From Nymphaea colorata (Eukaryota; Streptophyta; Magnoliopsida; Nymphaeales; Nymphaeaceae): a stretch of 64,000 nucleotides of DNA. Every line of letters begins with the position of its first letter. Within the stretch, counting starts at the first letter, position 1. The position numbers and the translations under genes were made by a program. The DNA is taken from positions 4,367,205 through 4,431,204 of the forward strand of contig NC_045138.2 of NCBI RefSeq assembly GCF_008831285.2, given 5' to 3'. Shown here piece after piece: positions 46,841-58,200 of the stretch. The notes beneath the pieces are model-generated. The model made no database searches. It saw nothing but the letters and a program-made list of their open reading frames with translations, and was not told where the DNA came from.

Positions 46841-47482
46841 AGTAGGCCGCACGCCAAGCTTTTTTTTTTTGTATAGTAGGGGTACTCATTCAATACTTTT
46901 AATTTCTTTAGAGCACTTATATATATAACAATCAAATATATCAAAACATTACATATATATATATATATATAACTAATTTTGTGAGGTTGATGTCGGCAAG
47001 CCAGTGGCGTGTGGAGCTTCAACAAAAAGCAAAAAGCATTACCTACTCTCCAGTCACCACAGCTCTTTTCAGGACTACTTTAAGACCTAATTGGGTAATG
47101 GAATACCTATAAAAGAAGCACCGCACGCCCACACTTTACAGTCCAACGAGTTTCAAGAAAGTGCACACAATAGAAAAGTTGTTGCTTATATTCATTTGCC
47201 TTCTATTTTGGAGAAGTAATAGCTTCAGGGGCAAAGATAAATCATGGGGCCTATGCCCCATAAAACCTACTTTTTGAAAGCTTAATTCAGTGGTTAGATC
47301 TAGGTAGACTTAAGTCCAGTTATGGGGGCAACCCTTCAAGACCTAAGTCACTGCCCCACGACTCATTAAAAATTTCTTAACTATATATTTAGTGTCTCCT
47401 AAAAAACAAAAATTGTGGCTCTACACTTGAATGGCTTTTCTCTTGTTAAGTGAATTTGGATCTGCCTATGATGGGCAGATCA

Positions 47483-47520
<38 letters not shown>

Positions 47521-47524
47521 ATAA
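46841..47524. other. spacer with AT microsatellites and a TATA-like site
   Basis: (AT)n at about 46,950-46,970 and 47,482-47,508. CCTATAAAAGAAGC near 47,108 looks like a TATA box, but no coding frame follows. Confidence 0.35.
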
Positions 47525-47960
47525 AGCCCCCACAGTATAAAATTTTTTATGCTCTATTTGGCCTCCCAATTATTCCTCCCAATTATTTAACTTTCACTAA
47601 GCTAAAAATCTAGTGATAGTTGGGTTGATAATAGATCTTGTACAGCTAAAAATGTCAAAAACTACGGCGCTGAAGCCAACACTTTTGCATCTAACTGATG
47701 AAAAGTGGTCCTCAAGGAGTAGAATGTTGCTTCTTTTCTTCTTTTTCCTTTTCTTTTCAGCAGGTGGTCAGCCACTTGTTAGCTTTTCACACAGATTGAT
47801 ATCTTATCTCAAAGAATGCAAAGGAAAATTTGTGAATAGTCCAGGTTCATCAGGGTGTACTTCCATCTGTTCAGAGTCGTGGGGTTTGTTTGTGCCAGTT
47901 GGATCTGGATCCAGTTCTTTATCATTTGTATGATTTATATGATTATTTTTTATTATTATA
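47525..47960. repeat. duplicated block SD1, copy 2
   Basis: Partner of 31,210-31,745. Landmarks in common are CTCTATTTGGCCTCCCAATT (about 47,551), GTACAGCTAAAAATGTC (47,641), GGTGGTCAGCCACTTGTTAG (47,763) and a TTTATCATTTGTATGATTTA end. Some internal bases are lost relative to copy 1. Confidence 0.75.
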
Positions 47961-48154
47961 AGCCCCCATTAAGTATAAGTATAAGGCCATTTACTGTTAC
48001 AGTTTCAATTAGGACAATACCATTTGTTAATATTATACATCATAGCCATCCCCTCATGTGGATGTATGACTTTTAGGCATCTGCGTAGATGGTGAGGCCG
48101 AGACTGAAATGGTTTGTAATTTCCTCGAGTATAAAAAAGTTTTATCTCTACATT

Positions 48155-48549
48155 GATGTTAACGAATCAGACAACCCCTAATTGTATCTATTTTTTCGGA
48201 TATTCACATTTTAGGATTCAAATTCAGATTCGAATGTGAACAAAGAAAAGCCATACCTGAGCCCAATCACAGTCTGAATCTGATCCTAAACAGATCTTTA
48301 CATTCATATTTGAATCTGAATCCGAATTTGGCTATTTTCCAAAATGTAAAAAGTATTAGATGTGTGATATTTATTTAAAATTAAATTTGATCCAAAAAAT
48401 GAATCCAATTGAACAACTATATACTTGAATTGATTGGTTGTCATTTCTTAAATTTGAATCCGATTCAATTTTTTAATCGAACATTAAAAAAAATTTCTTT
48501 TCAAATGGTTCGATTAGATATCGGATCCAAATTGGATATATTGACATCT
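48155..48549. mobile_element. MITE-like element of the GGGATGTCAA family
   Basis: Opens GATGTTAACGAATCAGAC and closes GGATATATTGACATCTC. The interior again uses AATCTGAATCCGAAT-type words. About 395 bp. Confidence 0.6.
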
Positions 48550-49952
48550 CTAGAATGATAGTTTTTCCAGTATCTCCAAAGTCTCTTTTTACTCATGAAA
48601 CCCAAGAGATTACCTTAGACTTTCTACTTGTAAGATCTATAAATTTAGTTAAATTTTCACAAATCGACTCTAAAAAAATGTAGAATTTCTACAAGTTTTT
48701 GCATGATTTTCCTTCTACAAAGTGAACAGCTTGATGAGCTGTTTGATTACCTCTTATTTTACTCCGATCTAACATATTCAGGATCTCAAATTCATTAACT
48801 CTCTTCTTACTCAAGTGAGAATCTTAAATCCGAGCTCAGATTCTAGTGTGCATCTTTGGATATGTTTAGATCCATGATCTTAAGGTCAAAGATACTCGCA
48901 CAAACGGAGTCTTACATGAACTATGCATTTGGTGGTACTCTACAAATCCTTTTTCACTTTTTCAAAGCTAATTCAAATATTTTAAGGATTTTCCATAACA
49001 AGCCTCCACGAGTTGTTTTGAGTCTTTTTACATTTTCCAGTTAGGAAATTATTTTTTGTTATTGTTGCATATTGTATTAAAGATTTAATTTGTTTTGTCA
49101 ATTACGGTTTTTCTTTGTCATTCTTTTGAGTTAGTTATTTTTTAAGATTATATTTTATGGTATCTTGTATTTAAATAGTTTTTAACTAGTATATATTTGT
49201 CTATATTAGGGGCTTTATCATAAATTAAGTTAATTTTTTCGTATCCCTCCGTTCTCTTCCCCTCATTAATTTTTTCTTTCTCTTCCCTTCTTTTTCCTTC
49301 CTTCCCTTTCATTAAAATCCTATCCTTTCCATTGATTCAAACATTTTGGCCAATTAGAAGACGTGGTAATGATCCGACCACGAAATATACTTGGAATTAC
49401 AAGATGCAGCTAATTTCGATCACAGAAATCTGTTTCGTTCAATTGGTGAAAGTTTTAGATGGCCCTCTGGTTTGTCATGGTAATTGCAAAACAAAGGCTG
49501 TAAAATGATCTGTATCACCTTACAAACGTCTGATTCTTTTGAGCTTTCTCCTACTTTCACTTAAGTGTCTCAAAATAGATAGATAGAGATACAGAATTCA
49601 ATATTTTTAGCTCTTTGACACAGATCTGAAGTAATGATAAGACTGCTGTGTTGAGCAGATCTGCAAAGAGAGGTAATTGGGTGTTCTGCACTGCTTAGAA
49701 CAAGGCACAGTAAAAATGCAGTGGCCAAGTTAGCAAGTTTAGCATGGTTTTCATAATTAAGAAAGAAATATTTATATGCATTAGTCGTTGAGCTTAATTT
49801 AGCTAAATTGAACTCAAGATAATGGCCAATTCTAAAGTTGAGCTTTCTTTTGCAGTTTCAGGACCTGCATCAGGAAAACCGAAGATGTGAAGCCCTTTTT
49901 CTAGTTTTAGGTACATAATGTTGGTCCTTGATGAATGATCAAAGTCTCGCTC
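48550..49952. other. intergenic, no gene recognised
   Basis: AT-rich with a CCTTCC/TTCC-rich part near 49,250-49,320. No supported frame. Confidence 0.4.
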
Positions 49953-50037
49953 TATAAAATAATTTCTTGTCCCTGCCTCCAATCGATGACTTACTACCGA
50001 AGGAAGGAATTTTTATCACTCCAACTGTGCCTATAAA
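49953..50037 (+). promoter_or_regulatory. two TATA boxes upstream of the small ORF at 50,129
   Basis: TATAAA at 49,953-49,958 and again at 50,032-50,037. The second is 97 bp before the ATG, a plausible core promoter distance. Confidence 0.4.
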
Positions 50038-50128
50038 GCGAAAGAAGCAAGCTCAGTCAGTTGCCACTCTCCTCTTTCACTCTGCACACATCTTAGATTT
50101 CTGTCACACCAGGCAGTACCACATTACC

Positions 50129-50320
50129 ATGGACAGATTTCAGAACGTAAACAGAGGTTTAGAAGTTCCCCTCCAGTCCTTTCCACCAAAGAGGGGAAAA
50201 GTGAAGGCAAACATTTGGAAGAAGCTCAAGGCAGCAGTTTCCTGCAAGAAGGTTCATGACTCCATGGCTGCTGCAAAGTATTCTGGGCTGCCATCGTCAT
50301 CTTTGAAGGGTAAAAGTTGA
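50129..50320 (+). CDS. possible small basic protein, unknown function
   Basis: A 63-residue frame starting in a good context (ACCATGGA). The product is Lys-rich with one Cys: MDRFQNVNRGLEV, then PPKRGKVKANIWKKLKAAV, SCKKVHDSMAAAKYSG and LPSSS. No signal peptide or membrane segment is visible; NIWKKLKAAVSCKKV could be an amphipathic basic helix. The frame is open further upstream but has no ATG there. Codon use and residue mix look more like real coding than the low-complexity frames around it. I do not recognise a family. It could be a small regulatory or nucleus-directed protein, a first exon, or chance. Confidence 0.4.
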   Translation: MDRFQNVNRGLEVPLQSFPPKRGKVKANIWKKLKAAVSCKKVHDSMAAAKYSGLPSSSLKGKS

Positions 50321-51516
50321 CAGAGAAAAACTCTCAAATACTATATTCTTTATTTTTTCATTTGAATGCATGTCCATATGGAATTTTAGTGAAAATTTGG
50401 TGATAAACCAACAAGAATTATGTAGCGCATGCTTTTGTACTGTGCTTTATACTGTGGATTCTTGTAGAAAGGCTATGACTCCGTTCAAGTCTCAGGGGAT
50501 CATTGTATACAGTTTTATAGCTTAAGCATAAAATTGGGAAACTGGTCGAATGAACTTTCTTTAAACGAACTGTCATGGCAAGCTTTGACAGATCAACAGG
50601 CTTCTCCGTATCTCATTTATCATCTTCCATTTGAAAGTGACAAGATTTCCTGAGAACAGAGAACAGGGACAAAATGTTGCAAGAATTTCCTCTGTTTCCA
50701 TCTTTTGTGGAAGAAAACCTATGAAAAAAATTTCATGGCTTAGAAGGTTGACCATTGGGGTAAAAGCCCAACCGCCCCGTGTAGCTATTGGAGATCTAAG
50801 TCATAAACATCAACAAACAGCAAATCAATGGTTTTGAACTTGTGATGATTCACCAACTTGGTTACCTAATGGTTAAGGACGGATTTTCCTTCCTCTGCAG
50901 AAAGACAACAAAAGGGATTCTCACAGAAGCAGATCAAGATGATTTGCATGTTTTCCGCGTTAATTTAATCGAATCAATCGATGATGAAAGTCCTGAATGT
51001 AGTTTGATGCACAGCTGATAATGGAAAAACTTAGACTGTTATTGAGCAGATTGCGGAAAATTTTAGAGTCAGAACATCCTTGCAAGTAAACATGACAAGC
51101 TGACTCTGAGAATGAACTTTAAGTATTTGCAGATGCCATCTCTTCTCATTCTCAAACAAAATCTAGCCATAGATTTTAAAAATTCTCTTTGTCTCTCTTT
51201 CCGAAATGAGGACTTAGTATGTTTATCAACGATTTCTTGAATAATGGAAAAAACAGATGTGTGCCCTGCGGTGATGAAACAGTCCAGGATTTGATGATTC
51301 AAACTAAAGGTGGTCTTTGTAAGCTGGCTGGGTCTAATTTGGAGGCGGGCTGTTAATTATGTGGTTGACAGTGACTCCCTGCTTTTCAGTATCTTTGGTT
51401 ATAACTTATCGTCTTCTCACGTGTATGACATAATAAGCTGATCCCCAACAACGATGGATAGAACTGTCACTGCAGAAACCACTGTAGGTTCCCATGAAAG
51501 CTTTAGATGCAAGTGG

Positions 51517-51519
<3 letters not shown>
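50321..51519. other. downstream of the small ORF, no gene recognised
   Basis: Ordinary AT-rich sequence with short frames on both strands and no domain. Confidence 0.4.
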
Positions 51520-51667
<148 letters not shown>

Positions 51668-53548
51668 TATAACTCCAAAGCTGGTAAGTTTTAGTCCTAC
51701 CGTTAATTTTCTAAGAGTCATTCCCTGCCAATTAGAATATGGGCCACCTAGCTAGAGGGTTGGAATAGTCAAGTGTTCAAGTAGTTGAAAGCAGTGTTGT
51801 CAAAGTCCGCCTGAATAAGTCGGGTTGGTGGCGAATCGATTCAATTCACAGGCTGATCTGAAGTTGCCTCACGTGATACACTATTCATTTTGAAATATTT
51901 CATGTTTTTTAATTTTTTTTTGTTGATCTTTTCATTTTTTTTAATAATATACTTGGCAATTCTTAGCCGTTCAGCTAAATCACAACTTTTACTATTCGTC
52001 TTTTACTATTTGGAAAATATTTTAAAACTTTTTGTTTAAAAAATTATTTTGCCAACATTTTTCCTTCATTTGTTTGAATAGATAATATATTTGGTAATTC
52101 ATAGCCGCCTCGGTTGCAAAATGGTCAACAGTCCACCATCCAGTCTGTCTCCACTCTGTTGGCATAATCTCATAAGAATCTGATTCACCATAGAATTTCT
52201 ATATTTCCAACCAAGCTAGAATGCCTATATTTACTTTCGGATAAAAATGATTGTAATAACGTTCAAGGCGCTAAGAGCCGAATGTCAACGATGCCAAGGT
52301 GAATATTTGCGCCCTGAATTTTACCATTATTTTGTAAATATGACATTCCCAATAGTGTAATTAATTTTCTATTTCTATTTTTTTTATCATAAACATGATA
52401 AAAACACAAGTCTTTCAAATCTTCAATGATGTAAACTGTACTGTTCTCTGACCACGGGCAATCAATGGCGTGTTCTTGAATGGTGACCAGCTTATAGGAA
52501 AACGTAAATTTTTTCTTTCATATGTAAACATGTCGAATAAGTTTGAAAATTTTCGAAAAAACGTGTTCAAAAGTTAGGTTGGAACGAACGTAAACTTTGG
52601 AATTGCCTAACTTATGGGCGAACAATATATGAAACAAATTCAAACATAAATGTGTTGTTAGTATAGCACCAAAAGTTGGGTACGCTTTTGTAAGATTTTA
52701 CAGAAAAGCTTCTCCGAGAAGCAACGAAAAGGAGCAATGAATGAAACATTTTAAAAAAATGAACAGGACCACAAGCCTATCTAAAAGCCCTACGGGATAA
52801 TGCGCATGCTTTGAACTCATTTTAACTCTTTATGTTGGGAGTCCAAGTTTCGTATTAATTATTTTATATAGTCTCTTTCTGGTTTGTGATTTGAGAATCT
52901 TGTCAATTTTAAATTTCTAATGTACTGGATCGACATTCCAATCCTGCCTGTAATGCATTTTTGCTGTCCCAGATCCAATACATTTGCAACCCATTCTCTA
53001 TCCCCCGCTCCCTCTCTCTCTCAAGATCGGACGAACATCAGTTATCTGGATTTGTAGCAAGAGCAGGAATGCAAAACTTGTGCTTAGTATGATCCATTAT
53101 TACAAGGCTTTTCAATCAGCCTATGTTCATCTTTTTTCTCGGTTACACCATTAGCAGCATTTGCTTCTCCATTTCTGACCAGCTTGCATGTCAAAGAGGC
53201 TTGCTTCACGAAGCAAATGATAAAATAAAGGATCAAAACAGGAACCTGCTTCCTTCATAACTCCAGCTGATCCCTTTAGCAGGTGAGCTTGCCCACCCCA
53301 GAAACTAGCTTGAGTTTAGCAGCCAGGGATGTCAACTCTGTGCCTATCTCAGAAAGAGGGACCAGTGCTTATCAACAAACACCCATTTACGCCACAGCCT
53401 GGCTCCCTGATGTAAACAGCAAAGGCATCAACATGAGATCGACACTACAGTTCCAAGTAATGGTTCCACTTTGACAGCATGAAAGGAAGTATTTGCACGA
53501 ACCTCCTTGGCAGAAAAGTTCCATAAGCAAGCAGAAAAGATTACCATC
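51668..53548. other. POLD1 3' flank and intergenic DNA
   Basis: No gene recognised. The right part, nearest 53,548, should contain the POLD1 3' UTR on the minus strand; its end cannot be fixed. Confidence 0.45.
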
Positions 53549-55194
53549 TCAAAGCTTCCACCTATGTAATTGCAATTCAGCCTCTGCCAAGTCCTTCTGG
53601 GCTTTCTTCCTCCGATAAAATATAGGACAATCACGACTGTGAAAAAGAGATGCCATAATTAGCAATATGATCATGTTCAGACTTTAGACATACATGAGAA
53701 AATGATGCAGACCTTGTACAAAGAACATCTTGGTGTAGAGATCCTTGGCATCTTTGACACTCTGTCCATAGTCTACCAAACTGCACCTCCAACTCTCTCA
53801 CTGCAAAGCAAGCCAAATATAAAAGTAAACAAAAGCTGGAGGTGAGCACAAGTCATAGATCTCTTGCAGTAGGTACCATTCGAAACTGTTTTACTGTACA
53901 GCTCAACTTCTCTTCCCTTGCAGTGTTTGCAAAGTGTTTGCTCTGCATTACTGCCAATATAGAAAAGAGAACAGGCTCATCAGCTGCATATCAACACCGC
54001 ATGAAAGGTTGCTATTCAATAGAGTCAACAGAAAACGATACTACAAAGGCATATCATGAAGACATAATGTCTAAGAAAAAAATTTCCTATAACACTTAAA
54101 AAAATTAGTTCGATTCAGCCAAAATGCACCAAAGGTATGTGAAAAAATTGCATTCTTGCAACTTCATATGAACATGAGAAACCATGTAATCTACGTCACA
54201 TGGGCACTTCAGTAAGGTCCCCATACCCGTGTCGCCATAACAACATAGCAAAGTTGCAAACAGGGTCTTTGGACACAGGTGAGTAATTTTTGGATAGAAA
54301 CCGATCCAAATTACTTACTTTAACTAGATTTAGCTTGTTTCTAACTCAGTTTTCATTCTGTCTTTGTGAGCTTTGGTCATTAGCATGTAGTGTTCGTATT
54401 TATATTATTTGTACGCTTAACTGTTGTTTTAATTTTGTAGTTTTTTGAGGAATTATATATATATATATGAGGAGATGAAATCCTCCAGCCATCCAGATCT
54501 TCATCCAATCATGTCCCTCGATGCAATGCATCGGGTGGATGTGATTAAACACACAGCTTGATGCAGTGCATCAGGCAGTATGCTGTTAGAGGCTGGAGGA
54601 TTTCTCCGTCCAAACCTAGACAAACAAATCTAAGAACCCTATATATATACACACACACATACCCACATCTTCTAAAGTTACCATGCCCAGACCCACATCT
54701 CCGTACGAGTACCCAAACCCCAACCATATAACTTAGCATGTAATGCATAACCAACAAAGTTACAGACCAATCAACTCGAAATGCATGTGGTTTGACCTAC
54801 AAGAACATAGAAGAAATTTCATAGCAGGCAAGCAGCTCAAACATCATCATCTCATTATAAGTACCAGTCAGTTGTACATCACCACTAAGCAGAATTTCAG
54901 AGTCTGGTGCTTCATTTCAGGGGAAATTAAAGTGTGCAACATCAAAAATTTATTTGCACTGCAACAAAAAACCAGTCAGCTACCTGATTGGAGTCTTGCA
55001 GCCAATACAGCTAAGTTGCTTCTTTGCAAATTTCATTATACCACTATTTGAAGGAGTTGAGATGGAAATAGCTCTTGTGTGACTGCCATGAAGAAGCTCC
55101 TCTTCTGCATTCTTCAAAATTGGCTCGAATATTCTCAAGAGAGGCTGCAAGACAAGAATAAAAGGTGCGTGAACTTTTGAGAACAGAGCATGCG

Positions 55195-55232
<38 letters not shown>

Positions 55233-58200
55233 ACCTTACTAATTTGATTCTCAAGATAGTATTGATGATCTATAGGAATATTATTCTCCAACACAAATAT
55301 AGGATCCTCAGATTTTTCATAGGCCTGTTTAGCACCAGAGCAGTGTTCCCAAATGAATCAGATCTTTCACATCTATCAGATAGTTCTCAAGTCCATCAGA
55401 CAAAATCTACCTTAGCACCTTTAGCAGCTTTAATAATTACATAAGGAACCCGATCACCAACATTTGGTGCAGTTGCAGCATCTCTCTATCATCAGAACCA
55501 AAGTGTCAGATGCAACTAATCATGTCCCCAAAGCACAAAAACAACCAGCAAGATTGAACACCTTACCATGGAACCACTATGAAACAAATTGAAAAGTACA
55601 GACTATTTACAATCAAATCCCAAGGCTACAATATCAAAGAGATCACTTTTAGATTAGGGTACTCTATCACAACCAATAACTGAATAAAGTAGCTCAGCCT
55701 ATGGTAATAAGGCAAGCCATAAGGCAGTTGCATAAACAACACAAAGTAACTGCTAGCTTGAAAATTTAAAGTACCAGAAGGACACAGACAGTATAACCCC
55801 ATGCTGCACGCAAGAAAAAAAGAGGGAGAAAGAGAGTCCATGCGGATTTGGTCAATGGATGCAACAACAATTTCCTTAGCCATTAGGTTTATCAAATCCC
55901 TGTCTAGATCCATGAAGGTGTTTGCAATTTATTTAGCTCCAAAAAAGATGTATCTCAACTTTTACCCATGCGCTTTTGCCCTTTAACCATTATGGTTTAG
56001 GGTTTAGAGCAATTAAAAATAATAAACATAAATTTCCAGAAAGTGGATTTTTGTTCTGGAAAACTCCTAATTTAATTTGTAAAAGCAAGAAAACGCCCAT
56101 GATCAAACCATCAATATTTGAACCAAGTCCATCGAGGTTTCCAGAGTTACTATCAGTGTCCTACACCTGTAGAACACTAAAAGTTAACATAAGTATTTGC
56201 CAAAGAAACTTAAAGATGTTCAATATATTCCGCCCTTAATTTCACTCAAGTAACAAATTTCTCCGGAGATCTTGTTAACTCATCAGAAGAAATTGTTAGG
56301 CATGATCCACAAGATTTCAGACTTTCAGTTTATGCATGAACCAGATAACCATCTTCAGCACGTCATGCCAAAAAATTATTGTACAAATGGCATGGCCTTG
56401 CACTGTGCTAATAAAAAGGAGAAAAAACTACAGCAAAAAGGCTTTGTTCTGAGACTTTGAGACCTATTAGGAAGTTGACAGAATAAGGAAACAGATTATT
56501 TCACATGAACAAGAAAACCAAAAGATTAAACTAATAACCATAGAATCACCTAAGCCCCATCCTCATCACTAGCACCCCTTGCATTTATTAAAGCCTCTTG
56601 TTGTTTAACAAAAAACCATAAAGTTACTAAAATTGTGTGCTGAACTAGATTTAATTTGAAAAGACAAAATTTAAGGAGATTGAAAGAAGAAGATGCCATC
56701 AGTAGTTTCAACCAAAATTGAGAACATAACTTTTGGTAATTTACCTTGCGCATGCGTTCAGCAAGTTCAACATGTGCAGCTTTCACCGCATAGTCATCTC
56801 CAGTTTTTGTCAAGCCCTATTAGCCATCATATTTAACCTTAAAAACTATTAAATCATCCAGACCAAAAATTCCACACAAGAGTTTATTGTGACAGCAAAT
56901 AAAGCATATGATACTGGTTGGCAGTTATTAGTAGCCACCAGCCACACTGGTAATGCAGAATTAGCTGTGTCTCAAATTGCCCAGTCTAACAACTGCAGAG
57001 GAGAGGATCTCTGAAGTAGCTCACTAAACCAGAGACACTAGCTCCCGTGCCCATATACCTCATAGTGAGACATAGATTTTAGACGCCAGTTAAACTAAGA
57101 AAAAGCACTAACCTTTGTTATCACCAAAAGAGACAAATCCATGCGGTTCAATAGAAGATCAGCAATTGTGTTTTTAACGTACTTAACAGCAGCTGGAATG
57201 TCCCGTTCAATCAGTATTTTATGAAGGCATTCATTCACCAGATTCTTTACCAGAAGACAGTTGTCCCTTCTAACTGTTTCAATGCCTGCTCCATGCAACT
57301 TGGCAAAATTAAGATGGAAAATAGAGGAAAATATTAAGTCTAAAATATCCAGATCAAACCCACCCTTTGTGTCCATCTTATCATATTTTTCTGGTTTTGT
57401 CCACAGAAGTCCTGCATACCTCTTCTTACTGATAAGAAGATATGGATAATACACTTTCTCAAACTCCAGCTTGATGGGCTAATAGTCAACGCAAACACAA
57501 AAATGCCATCCATCAAATTTCTATACTGAGATTGTAATATAAACTTCGTATAAGTAATTGACAATATAGTAGAGATGAAGATGATCATTGTGCTTATCTA
57601 GACCAAGATCCACTTTAAAATAGCTACCTAGTCTCACTTTACACAATTTTATGCTCTTCAGAACACAACAGTTAATTCATCATCAAGGAGTTGTCTATTT
57701 ATATATATAATTTTCACTGAATTTGCAAAGGGATGCCAGTCAAAGTTTTATCCAGCTTTTTTCTATGAAGTAGATATTTTCCATGCTGGGCACCAAGTTA
57801 ATCATGGAAAAAAAGGGATGTTCAACACAGATAAAGTTATGAAGAAATATTTGGGATCCACTCTTTCTGAAACGATTAACATTGAAAGCTAAAAGATGCA
57901 CAAAATTTTTAGACAAAGGTTTTCCTCCTTGAAGAGATAATCAATTTTTCAACAAAATCAGCCCTTCAGGAAAAAGTATTCCCAGGCCAAAATGTAGCTA
58001 TGTTCAAGTTATGTGAAAACAAAAAGGAAACACGACTATCATGTACTTTTTGGCAATAGAAAGTAGCATTTCTCCTACAGTACCTACAAAGTTAAAAACT
58101 GAACCAAGCTGCTGATTAAGCTACCAAGTTTAGCATTAAAGGCATCCAATTTCTTAGTTTTTAGTTGGTTATTACTTTACAAAAAAAGAAAATAACAGTA

